In this document: positions 41,311 through 53,380 of the stretch, piece by piece
How positions within the stretch are numbered: the stretch's first letter is position 1
Layout: the number at the start of each line of letters is the position of its first letter
NCBI GenBank assembly: GCA_023376005.1
Contig: CM042179.1
Span: 19,045,072 to 19,109,071 of the forward strand
From: Doryteuthis pealeii
Taxonomy: Eukaryota > Mollusca > Cephalopoda > Myopsida > Loliginidae
Direction of reading: 5' to 3'
DNA: 64,000 nt
Program-made: the position numbers and the translations under genes
Notes under the pieces: generated by a model
Database searches by the model: none
The model's input: only the letters and a program-made list of their open reading frames with translations
What the model was told of the DNA's origin: nothing

Positions 41311-44300
41311 ATACTTGAAGATCTATGACTCTTCCTAACAAGTCTGGTTCAGTTTCAAGACACCTGAGGATGTCCTAATGCATTTGCATGCAGTGATCCT
41401 TCTGGTCATCATTCTGGGACATACTTGAAGATCTATGACTCTTCCTAACAAGTCTGGTTCAGTTTCAAGACACTTGAGGATGTCCTAATGCATGTGCATG
41501 CGGTGATCCTTCTGGTCATCATTCTGGGTCATACTTGAAGATCTATGACTCTTCCTAACAAGTCTGGTTCAGTTTCAAGACACCTGAGGATGTCCTAATG
41601 CATTTGCATGCGGGGATCCTTCTGGTCATCATTCTGGATCATACTTGAAGATCTATGACTCTTCCTAACAAGTCTGGTTCAGTTTCAAGACACCTGAGGA
41701 TGTCCTAATGCATTTGCATGCAGTGATCCTTCTGGTCATCATTCTGGGTCATACTTGAAGATCTATGACTCTTCCTAACAAGTCTGGTTCAGTTTCAAGA
41801 CACCTGAGGATGTCCTAATGCATTTGCATGCAGTGATCCTTCTGGTAATCATTCTGGGTCATACTTGAAGATCTATGACTCTTCCTAACAAGTCTGGTTC
41901 AGTTTCAAGACACCTGAGGATGTCCTAATGCATTTGCATGCGGCGATCCTTCTGGTAATCATTCTGGTCATACTTGAAGATCTATGACTCTTCCTAACAA
42001 GTCTGGTTCAGTTTCAAGACACCTGAGGATGTCCTAATGCATTTGCATGCGGGGATCCTTCTGGTCATCATTCTGGTCATACTTGAAGATCTATGACTCT
42101 TCCTAACAAGTCTGGTTCAGTTTCAAGACACCTGAGGATGTCCTAATGCATTTGCATGCAGTGATCCTTCTGGTCATCATTCTGGGTCATACTTGAAGAT
42201 CTATGACTCTTCCTAACAAGTCTGGTTCAGTTTCAAGACACCTGAGGATGTCCTAATGCATTTGCATGCAGTGATCCTTCTGGTAATCATTCTGGGTCAT
42301 ACTTGAAGATCTATGACTCTTCCTAACAAGTCTGGTTCAGTTTCAAGACACCTGAGGATGTCCTAATGCATTTGCATGCGGCGATCCTTCTGGTAATCAT
42401 TCTGGATCATACTTGAAGATCTATGACTCTTCCTAACAAGTCTGGTTCAGTTTCAAGACACCTGAGGATGTCCTAATGCATTTGCATGCGGGGATCCTTC
42501 TGGTCATCATTCTGGATCATACTTGAAGATCTATGACTCTTCCTAACAAGTCTGGTTCAGTTCAAGACACCTGAGGATGTCCTAATGCATTTGCATGCAG
42601 TGATCCTTCTGGTCATCATTCTGGGTCATACTTGAAGATCTATGACTTTTCCTAACAAGTCTGGTTCAGTTTCAAGACACTTGAGGATGTCCTAATGCAT
42701 TTGCATGCGGTGATCCTTCTGGTCATCATTCTGGGTCATACTTGAAGATCTATGACTCTTCCTAACAAGTCTGGTTCAGTTTCAAGACACCTGAGGATGT
42801 CCTAATGCATTTGCATGCGGTGATCCTTCTGGTCATCATTCTGGGTCATACTTGAAGATCTATGACTCTTCCTAACAAGTATGGTTCAGTTTCAAGACAC
42901 TTGAGGATGTCCTAATGCATGTGCATGCGGTGATCCTTCTGGTCATCATTCTGGGTCATACTTGAAGATCTATGACTTTCCCTAACAAGTCTGGTTCAGT
43001 TTCAAGACACTTGAGGATGTCCTAATGCATGTGCATGCGGTGATCCTTCTGGTAATCATTCTGGGTCATACTTGAAGATCTATGACTCTTCCTAACAAGT
43101 CTGGTTCAGTTTCAAGACACCTGAGGATGTCCTAATGCATTTGCATGCGGTGATCCTTCTGGTCATCATTCTGGGTCATACTTGAAGATCTATGACTCTT
43201 CCTAACAAGTCTGGTTCAGTTTCAAGACACCTGAGGATGTCCTAATGCATGTGCATGCGGTGATCCTTCTGGTAATCATTCTGGGTCATACTTGAAGATC
43301 TATGACTCTTCCTAACAAGTCTGGTTCAGTTTCAAGACACTTGAGGATGTCCTAATGCATTTGCATGCAGTGTTCCTTCTGGTAATCATTCTGGGTCATA
43401 CTTGAAGATCTATGACTCTTCCTAACAAGTCTGGTCAGTTTCAAGACACTTGAGGATGTCCTAATGCATTTGCATGCGGTGATCCTTCTCGTCATCATTC
43501 TGGGTCATACTTGAAGATCTATGACTCTTCCTAACAAGTCTGGTTCAGTTTCAAGACACTTGAGGATGTCCTAATGCATTTGCATGCAGTGATCCTTCTG
43601 GTCATCATTCTGGGTCATACTTGAAGATCTATGACTCTTCCTAACAAGTCTGGTTCAGTTTCAAGACACCTGAGGATGTCCTAATGCATTTGCATGCAGT
43701 GATCCTTCTGGTCATCATTCTGGGTCATACTTGAAGATCTATGACGTTTCCTAACAAGTCTGGTTCAGTTTCAAGACACCTGAGGATGTCCTAATGCATT
43801 TGCATGCGGTGATCCTTCTGGTAATCATTTTGGGTCATATTTGAAGATCTATGACTTTTCCTAACAAGTCTGGTTCAGTTTCAAGACACTTGAGGATGTC
43901 CTAATGCATGTGCATGCGGTGATCCTTCTGGTCATCATTCTGGGTCATACTTGAAGATCTATGACTCTTCCTAACAAGTCTGGTTCAGTTCAAGACACTT
44001 GAGGATGTCCTAATGCATTTGCATGCGGTGATCCTTCTCGTCATCATTCTGGGTCATACTTGAAGATCTATGACTCTTCCTAACAAGTCTGGTTCAGTTT
44101 CAAGACACTTGAGGATGTCCTAATGCATGTGCATGCGGTGATCCTTCTGGTAATCATTCTGGGTCATACTTGAAGATCTATGACTCTTCCTAACAAGTCT
44201 GGTTCAGTTTCAAGACACCTGAGGATGTCCTAATGCATTTGCATGCGGTGTTCCTTCTGGTAATCATTCTGGGTCATACTTGAAGATCTATGACTCTTCC

Positions 44301-47300
44301 TAACAAGTCTGGTTCAGTTTCAAGACACTTGAGGATGTCCTAATGCATTTGCATGCGGTGATCCTTCTCGTCATCATTCTGGGTCATACTTGAAGATCTA
44401 TGACTTTTCCTAACAAGTCTGGTTCAGTTTCAAGACACTTGAGGATGTCCTAATGCATGTGAATGCGGTGATCCTTCTGGTAATCATTCTGGGTCATACT
44501 TGAAGATCTATGACTCTTCCTAACAAGTCTGGTTCAGTTTCAAGACACCTGAGGATGTCCTAATGCATTTGCATGTGGTGATCCTTCTGGTCATCATTCT
44601 GGGTCATACTTGAAGATCTATGACTCTTCCTAACAAGTCTGGTTCAGTTTCAAGACACTTGAGGATGTCCTAATGCATTTGCATGCAGTGATCCTTCTGG
44701 TCATCATTCTGGGTCATACTTGAAGATCTATGACTTTTCCTAACAAGTCTGGTTCAGTTTCAAGACACTTGAGGATGTCCTAATGCATGTGCATGCGGTT
44801 CCTTCTGGTAATCATTCTGGGTCATACTTGAAGATCTATGACTCTTCCTAACAAGTCTGGTTCAGTTTCAAGACACTTGAGGATGTCCTAATGCATGTGC
44901 ATGCGGTGATCCTTCTGGTAATCATTCTGGGTCATACTTGAAGATCTATGACTTTTCCTAACAAGTCTGGTTCAGTTTCAAGACACCTGAGGATGTCCTA
45001 ATGCATTTGCATGCGGTGATCCTTCTGGTCATCATTCTGGGTCATACTTGAAGATCTATGACTCTTCCTAACAAGTCTGGTTCAGTTTCAAGACACCTGA
45101 GGATGTCCTAATGCATTTGCATGCGGGATCCTTCTGGTCATCATTCTGGTCATACTTGAAGATCTATGACTCTTCCTAACAAGTCTGGTTCAGTTTCAAG
45201 ACACCTGAGGATGTCCTAATGCATTTGCATGCAGTGATCCTTCTGGTCATCATTCTGGGTCATACTTGAAGATCTATGACTCTTCCTAACAAGTCTGGTT
45301 CAGTTTCAAGACACCTGAGGATGTCCTAATGCATTTGCATGCAGTGATCCTTCTGGTAATCATTCTGGGTCATACTTGAAGATCTATGACTCTTCCTAAC
45401 AAGTCTGGTTCAGTTTCAAGACACCTGAGGATGTCCTAATGCATTTGCATGCGGCGATCCTTCTGGTAATCATTCTGGTCATACTTGAAGATCTATGACT
45501 CTTCCTAACAAGTCTGGTTCAGTTTCAAGACACCTGAGGATGTCCTAATGCATTTGCATGCGGGGATCCTTCTGGTCATCATTCTGGTCATACTTGAAGA
45601 TCTATGACTCTTCCTAACAAGTCTGGTTCAGTTTCAAGACACCTGAGGATGTCCTAATGCATTTGCATGCAGTGATCCTTCTGGTCATCATTCTGGGTCA
45701 TACTTGAAGATCTATGACTCTTCCTAACAAGTCTGGTTCAGTTTCAAGACACCTGAGGATGTCCTAATGCATTTGCATGCAGTGATCCTTCTGGTAATCA
45801 TTCTGGGTCATACTTGAAGATCTATGACTCTTCCTAACAAGTCTGGTTCAGTTTCAAGACACCTGAGGATGTCCTAATGCATTTGCATGCGGTGATCCTT
45901 CTGGTAATCATTCTGGTCATACTTGAAGATCTATGACTCTTCCTAACAAGTCTGGTTCAGTTTCAAGACACCTGAGGATGTCCTAATGCATTTGCATGCG
46001 GGGATCCTTCTGGTCATCATTCTGGTCATACTTGAAGATCTATGACTCTTCCTAACAAGTCTGGTTCAGTTTCAAGACACCTGAGGATGTCCTAATGCAT
46101 TTGCATGCAGTGATCCTTCTGGTCATCATTCTGGGTCATACTTGAAGATCTATGACTCTTCCTAACAAGTATGGTTCAGTTTCAAGACACTTGAGGATGT
46201 CCTAATGCATGTGCATGCGGTGATCCTTCTGGTCATCATTCTGGGTCATACTTGAAGATCTATGACTTTCCCTAACAAGTCTGGTTCAGTTTCAAGACAC
46301 TTGAGGATGTCCTAATGCATGTGCATGCGGTGATCCTTCTGGTAATCATTCTGGGTCATACTTGAAGATCTATGACTCTTCCTAACAAGTCTGGTTCAGT
46401 TTCAAGACACCTGAGGATGTCCTAATGCATTTGCATGCGGTGATCCTTCTGGTCATCATTCTGGGTCATACTTGAAGATCTATGACTCTTCCTAACAAGT
46501 CTGGTTCAGTTTCAAGACACTGAGGATGTCCTAATGCATGTGCATGCGGTGATCCTTCTGGTAATCATTCTGGGTCATACTTGAAGATCTATGACTCTTC
46601 CTAACAAGTCTGGTTCAGTTTCAAGACACTTGAGGATGTCCTAATGCATTTGCATGCAGTGTTCCTTCTGGTAATCATTCTGGGTCATACTTGAAGATCT
46701 ATGACTCTTCCTAACAAGTCTGGTCAGTTTCAAGACACTTGAGGATGTCCTAATGCATTTGCATGCGGTGATCCTTCTCGTCATCATTCTGGGTCATACT
46801 TGAAGATCTATGACTCTTCCTAACAAGTCTGGTTCAGTTTCAAGACACTTGAGGATGTCCTAATGCATTTGCATGCAGTGATCCTTCTGGTCATCATTCT
46901 GGGTCATACTTGAAGATCTATGACTCTTCCTAACAAGTCTGGTTCAGTTTCAAGACACCTGAGGATGTCCTAATGCATTTGCATGCAGTGATCCTTCTGG
47001 TCATCATTCTGGGTCATACTTGAAGATCTATGACGTTTCCTAACAAGTCTGGTTCAGTTTCAAGACACCTGAGGATGTCCTAATGCATTTGCATGCGGTG
47101 ATCCTTCTGGTAATCATTCTGGGTCATATTTGAAGATCTATGACTTTTCCTAACAAGTCTGGTTCAGTTTCAAGACACTTGAGGATGTCCTAATGCATGT
47201 GCATGCGGTGATCCTTCTGGTCATCATTCTGGGTCATACTTGAAGATCTATGACTCTTCCTAACAAGTCTGGTTCAGTTTCAAGACACTTGAGGATGTCC

Positions 47301-50300
47301 TAATGCATTTGCATGCGGTGATCCTTCTCGTCATCATTCTGGGTCATACTTGAAGATCTATGACTCTTCCTAACAAGTCTGGTTCAGTTTCAAGACACTT
47401 GAGGATGTCCTAATGCATGTGCATGCGGTGATCCTTCTGGTAATCATTCTGGGTCATACTTGAAGATCTATGACTCTTCCTAACAAGTCTGGTTCAGTTT
47501 CAAGACACCTGAGGATGTCCTAATGCATTTGCATGCGGTGTTCCTTCTGGTAATCATTCTGGGTCATACTTGAAGATCTATGACTCTTCCTAACAAGTCT
47601 GGTTCAGTTTCAAGACACTTGAGGATGTCCTAATGCATTTGCATGCGGTGATCCTTCTCGTCATCATTCTGGGTCATACTTGAAGATCTATGACTTTTCC
47701 TAACAAGTCTGGTTCAGTTTCAAGACACTTGAGGATGTCCTAATGCATGTGAATGCGGTGATCCTTCTGGTAATCATTCTGGGTCATACTTGAAGATCTA
47801 TGACTCTTCCTAACAAGTCTCAGTTTCAAGAAGTTTCAAGACCTGAGGATGTCCTAATGCATTTGCATGCGGTGATCCTTCTGGTCATCATTCTGGGTCA
47901 TACTTGAAGATCTATGACTTTTCCTAACAAGTCTGGTTCAGTTTCAAGACACTTGAGGATGTCCTAATGCATTTGCAATCCTTCTGGTCATTCTGACTCT
48001 TCCTAACAAGTCTGGTTCAGTTTCAAGACACTGAGGATGTCCTAATGCATTTGCATGCGTGATCCTTCTGGTCATCATTCTGGGTCATACTTGAAGATCT
48101 ATGACTTTTCCTAACAAGTCTGGTTCAGTTTCAAGACACCTGAGGATGTCCTAATGCATTGCATGCGGTGATCCTTCTGGTAATCATTCTGGGTCATACT
48201 TGAAGATCTATGACTCTTCCTAACAAGTCTGGTTCAGTTTCAAGACACTGAGGATGTCCTAATGCATTTGCATGCGGTGATCCTTCTGGTCATCATTCTG
48301 GGTCATACTTGAAGATCTATGACTTTTCCTAACAAGTCTGGTTCAGTTTCAAGACACCTGAGGATGTCCTAATGCATTTGCATGCGGTGATCCTTCTGGT
48401 CATCATTCTGGGTCATACTTGAAGATCTATGACTTTTCCTAACAAGTCTGGTTCAGTTTCAAGACACCTGAGGATGTCCTAATGCATTTGCATGCGGTGA
48501 TCCTTCTGGTCATCATTCTGGGTCATACTTGAAGATCTATGACTCTTCCTAACAAGTCTGGTTCAGTTTCAAGACACCTGAGGATGTCCTAATGCATTTG
48601 CATGCGGTGATCCTTCTGGTCATCATTCTGGGTCATACTTGAAGATCTATGACTTTTCCTAACAAGTCTGGTTCAGTTTCAAGACACCTGAGGATGTCCT
48701 AATGCATTTGCATGCGGTGATCCTTCTGGTCATCATTCTGGGTCATACTTGAAGATCTATGACTCTTCCTAACAAGTCTGGTTCAGTTTCAAGACACCTG
48801 AGGATGTCCTAATGCATTTGCATGCGGTGATCCTTCTGGTCATCATTCTGGGTCATACTTGAAGATCTATGACTCTTCCTAACAAGTCTGGTTCAGTTTC
48901 AAGACACCTGAGGATGTCCTAATGCATTTGCATGCGGTGATCCTTCTGGTCATCATTCTGGGTCATACTTGAAGATCTATGACTTTCCTAACAAGTCTGG
49001 TTCAGTTTCAAGACACCTGAGGATGTCCTAATGCATTTGCATGCGGTGATCCTTCTGGTCATCATTCTGGGTCATACTTGAAGATCTATGACTCTTCCTA
49101 ACAAGTCTGGTTCAGTTTCAAGACACCTGAGGATGTCCTAATGCATTTGCATGCGGTGATCCTTCTGGTCATCATTCTGGGTCATACTTGAAGATCTATG
49201 ACTCTTCCTAACAAGTCTGGTTCAGTTTCAAGACACTGAGGATGTCCTAATGCATTTGCATGCAGTGATCCTTCTGGTCATCATTCTGGGTCATACTTGA
49301 AGATCTATGACTCTTCCTAACAAGTCTGGTTCAGTTTCAAGACACCTGAGGATGTCCTAATGCATTTGCATGCGGTGATCCTTCTGGTCATCATTCTGGG
49401 TCATACTTGAAGATCTATGACTCTTCCTAACAAGTCTGGTTCAGTTTCAAGACACCTGAGGATGTCCTAATGCATTTGCATGCGGTGATCCTTCTGGTCA
49501 TCATTCTGGGTCATACTTGAAGATCTATGACTCTTCCTAACAAGTCTGGTTCAGTTTCAAGACACCTGAGGATGTCCTAATGCATTTGCATGCGGTGATC
49601 CTTCTGGTCATCATTCTGGGTCATACTTGAAGATCTATGACTTTCCTAACAAGTCTGGTTCAGTTTCAAGACACCTGAGGATGTCTGATCATTCTGGTCA
49701 TACTTGAAGATCTATGACTCTTCCTAACAAGTCTGGTTCAGTTTCAAGACACCTGAGGATGTCCTAATGCATTTGCATGCGGTGATCCTTCTGGTCATCA
49801 TTCTGGGTCATACTTGAAGATCTATGACTCTTCCTAACAAGTCTGGTTCAGTTTCAAGACACCTGAGGATGTCCTAATGCATTTGCATGCGGTGATCCTT
49901 CTGGTCATCATTCTGGGTCATACTTGAAGATCTATGACTTTTCCTAACAAGTCTGGTTCAGTTTCAAGACACCTGAGGATGTCCTAATGCATTTGCATGC
50001 GGTGATCCTTCTGGTCATCATTCTGGGTCATACTTGAAGATCTATGACTCTTCCTAACAAGTCTGGTTCAGTTTCAAGACACCTGAGGATGTCCTAATGC
50101 ATTTGCATGCGGTGATCCTTCTGGTCATCATTCTGGGTCATACTTGAAGATCTATGACTTCCTAACAAGTCTGGTTCAGTTTCAAGACACTGAGGATGTC
50201 CTAATGCATTTGCATGCAGTGATCCTTCTGGTCATCATTCTGGGTCATACTTGAAGATCTATGACTCTTCCTAACAAGTCTGGTTCAGTTTCAAGACACC

Positions 50301-53300
50301 TGAGGATGTCCTAATGCATTTGCATGCAGTGATCCTTCTGGTCATCATTCTGGGTCATACTTGAAGATCTATGACTTTTCCTAACAAGTCTGGTTCAGTT
50401 TCAAGACACCTGAGGATGTCCTAATGCATTTGCATGCGGTGATCCTTCTGGTCATCATTCTGGGTCATACTTGAAGATCTATGACTCTTCCTAACAAGTC
50501 TGGTTCAGTTTCAAGACACCTGAGGATGTCCTAATGCATGTGCATGCGGTGATCCTTCTGGTAATCATTCTGGGTCATACTTGAAGATCTATGACTTTTC
50601 CTAACAAGTCTGGTTCAGTTTCAAGACACCTGAGGATGTCCTAATGCATTTGCATGCGGTGATCCTTCTGGTCATCATTCTGGGTCATACTTGAAGATCT
50701 ATGACTCTTCCTAACAAGTCTGGTTCAGTTTCAAGACACCTGAGGATGTCCTAATGCATTTGCATGCGGTGATCCTTCTGGTCATCATTCTGGGTCATAC
50801 TTGAAGATCTATGACTCTTCCTAACAAGTCTGGTTCAGTTTCAAGACACCTGAGGATGTCCTAATGCATGTGCATGCGGTGATCCTTCTGGTAATCATTC
50901 TGGGTCATACTTGAAGATCTATGACTTTTCCTAACAAGTCTGGTTCAGTTTCAAGACACCTGAGGATGTCCTAATGCATTTGCATGCGGTGATCCTTCTG
51001 GTCATCATTCTGGGTCATACTTGAAGATCTATAACTCTTCCTAACAAGTCTGGTTCATTTTCAAGACACCTGAGGATGTCCTAATGCATTTGCATGCGGT
51101 GATCCTTCTGGTCATCATTCTGGGTCATACTTGAAGATCTATGACTCTTCCTAACAAGTCTGGTTCAGTTTCAAGACACCTGAGGATGTCCTAATGCATT
51201 TGCATGCGGTGATCCTTCTGGTAATCATTCTGGGTCATACTTGAAGATCTATGACTCTTCCTAACAAGTCTGGTTCAGTTTCAAGACACCTGAGGATGTC
51301 CTAATGCATTTGCATGCGGTGATCCTTCTGGTCATCATTCTGGGTCATACTTGAAGATCTATGACTCTTCCTAACAAGTCTGGTTCAGTTTCAAGACACC
51401 TGAGGATGTCCTAATGCATTTGCATGCAGTGATCCTTCTGGTAATCATTCTGGATCATACTTGAAGATCTATGACTCTTCCTAACAAGTCTGGTTCAGTT
51501 TCAAGACACCTGAGGATGTCCTAATGCATTTGCATGCGGTGATCCTTCTGGTCATCATTCTGGGTCATACTTGAAGATCTATGACTCTTCTTAACAAGTC
51601 TGGTTCAGTTTCAAGACACCTGAGGATGTCCTAATGCATTTGCATGCGGTGATCCTTCTGGTCATCATTCTGGGTCATACTTGAAGATCTATGACTCTTC
51701 TTAACAAGTCTGGTTCAGTTTCAAGACACCTGAGGATGTCCTAATGCATTTGCATGCGGTGATCCTTCTGGTCATCATTCTGGGTCATACTTGAAGATCT
51801 ATGACTCTTCTTAACAAGTCTGGTTCAGTTTCAAGACACCTGAGGATGTCCTAATGCATTTGCATGCGGTGATCCTTCTGGTCATCATTCTGGGTCATAC
51901 TTGAAGATCTATGACTTTTCCTAACAAGTCTGGTTCAGTTTCAAGACACCTGAGGATGTCCTAATGCATTTGCATGCGGTGATCCTTCTGGTCATCATTC
52001 TGGGTCATACTTGAAGATCTATGACTCTTCCTAACAAGTCTGGTTCAGTTTCAAGACACCTGAGGATGTCCTAATGCATTTGCATGCGGTGATCCTTCTG
52101 GTCATCATTCTGGGTCATACTTGAAGATCTATGACTCTTCCTAACAAGTCTGGTTCAGTTTCAAGACACTTGAGGATGTCCTAATGCATTTGCATGCAGT
52201 GATCCTTCTGGTCATCATTCTGGGTCATACTTGAAGATCTATGACTCTTCCTAACAAGTCTGGTTCAGTTTCAAGACACCTGAGGATGTCCTAATGCATT
52301 TGCATGCAGTGATCCTTCTGGTCATCATTCTGGGTCATACTTGAAGATCTATGACTTTTCCTAACAAGTCTGGTTCAGTTTCAAGACACCTGAGGATGTC
52401 CTAATGCATTTGCATGCGGTGATCCTTCTGGTCATCATTCTGGGTCATACTTGAAGATCTATGACTTTTCCTAACAAGTCTGGTTCAGTTTCAAGACACC
52501 TGAGGATGTCCTAATGCATTTGCATGCGGTGATCCTTCTGGTCATCATTCTGGGTCATACTTGAAGATCTATAACTCTTCCTAACAAGTCTGGTTCATTT
52601 TCAAGACACCTGAGGATGTCCTAATGCATTTGCATGCGGTGATCCTTCTGGTCATCATTCTGGGTCATACTTGAAGATCTATGACTCTTCCTAACAAGTC
52701 TGGTTCAGTTTCAAGACACCTGAGGATGTCCTAATGCATTTGCATGCGGTGATCCTTCTGGTCATCATTCTGGGTCATACTTGAAGATCTATGACTCTTC
52801 CTAACAAGTCTGGTTCAGTTTCAAGACACCTGAGGATGTCCTAATGCATTTGCATGCGGTGATCCTTCTGGTCATCATTCTGGGTCATACTTGAAGATCT
52901 ATGACTCTTCCTAACAAGTCTGGTTCAGTTTCAAGACACCTGAGGATGTCCTAATGCATTTGCATGCAGTGATCCTTCTGGTAATCATTCTGGATCATAC
53001 TTGAAGATCTATGACTCTTCCTAACAAGTCTGGTTCAGTTTCAAGACACCTGAGGATGTCCTAATGCATTTGCATGCGGTGATCCTTCTGGTCATCATTC
53101 TGGGTCATACTTGAAGATCTATGACTCTTCTTAACAAGTCTGGTTCAGTTTCAAGACACCTGAGGATGTCCTAATGCATTTGCATGCGGTGATCCTTCTC
53201 GTCATCATTCTGGGTCATACTTGAAGATCTATGACTCTTCTTAACAAGTCTGGTTCAGTTTCAAGACACCTGAGGATGTCCTAATGCATTTGCATGCGGT

Positions 53301-53380
53301 GATCCTTCTGGTCATCATTCTGGGTCATACTTGAAGATCTATGACTCTTCTTAACAAGTCTGGTTCAGTTTCAAGACACT
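41301..53380 (-). repeat. 110-bp satellite derived from mariner transposase
   Basis: About 110 head-to-tail units of 110 bp, a 12-kb array. On the plus strand a unit starts GGGTCATACTTGAAGATCTA. On the minus strand it reads NDDQKDHRMQMH, a stop, DILRCLETEPDLLGRV and, after a shift, EES, a stop, then IFKYDP. These are the residues just before and around the first catalytic Asp region of a mariner transposase, with the catalytic region damaged. The first unit is continuous with the mariner relic (IFKYDPETKHQS), so the array grew from that gene. Variable sites include TTTGCATG/TGTGCATG and GGTG/AGTG/GGGG/GGCG before ATCC. The array stops abruptly within a unit at 53380. Confidence 0.95.

Noticed and set aside
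38427..53380. CRISPR-like array
   Set aside because: Units are contiguous with no unique spacers; these are eukaryotic satellites.
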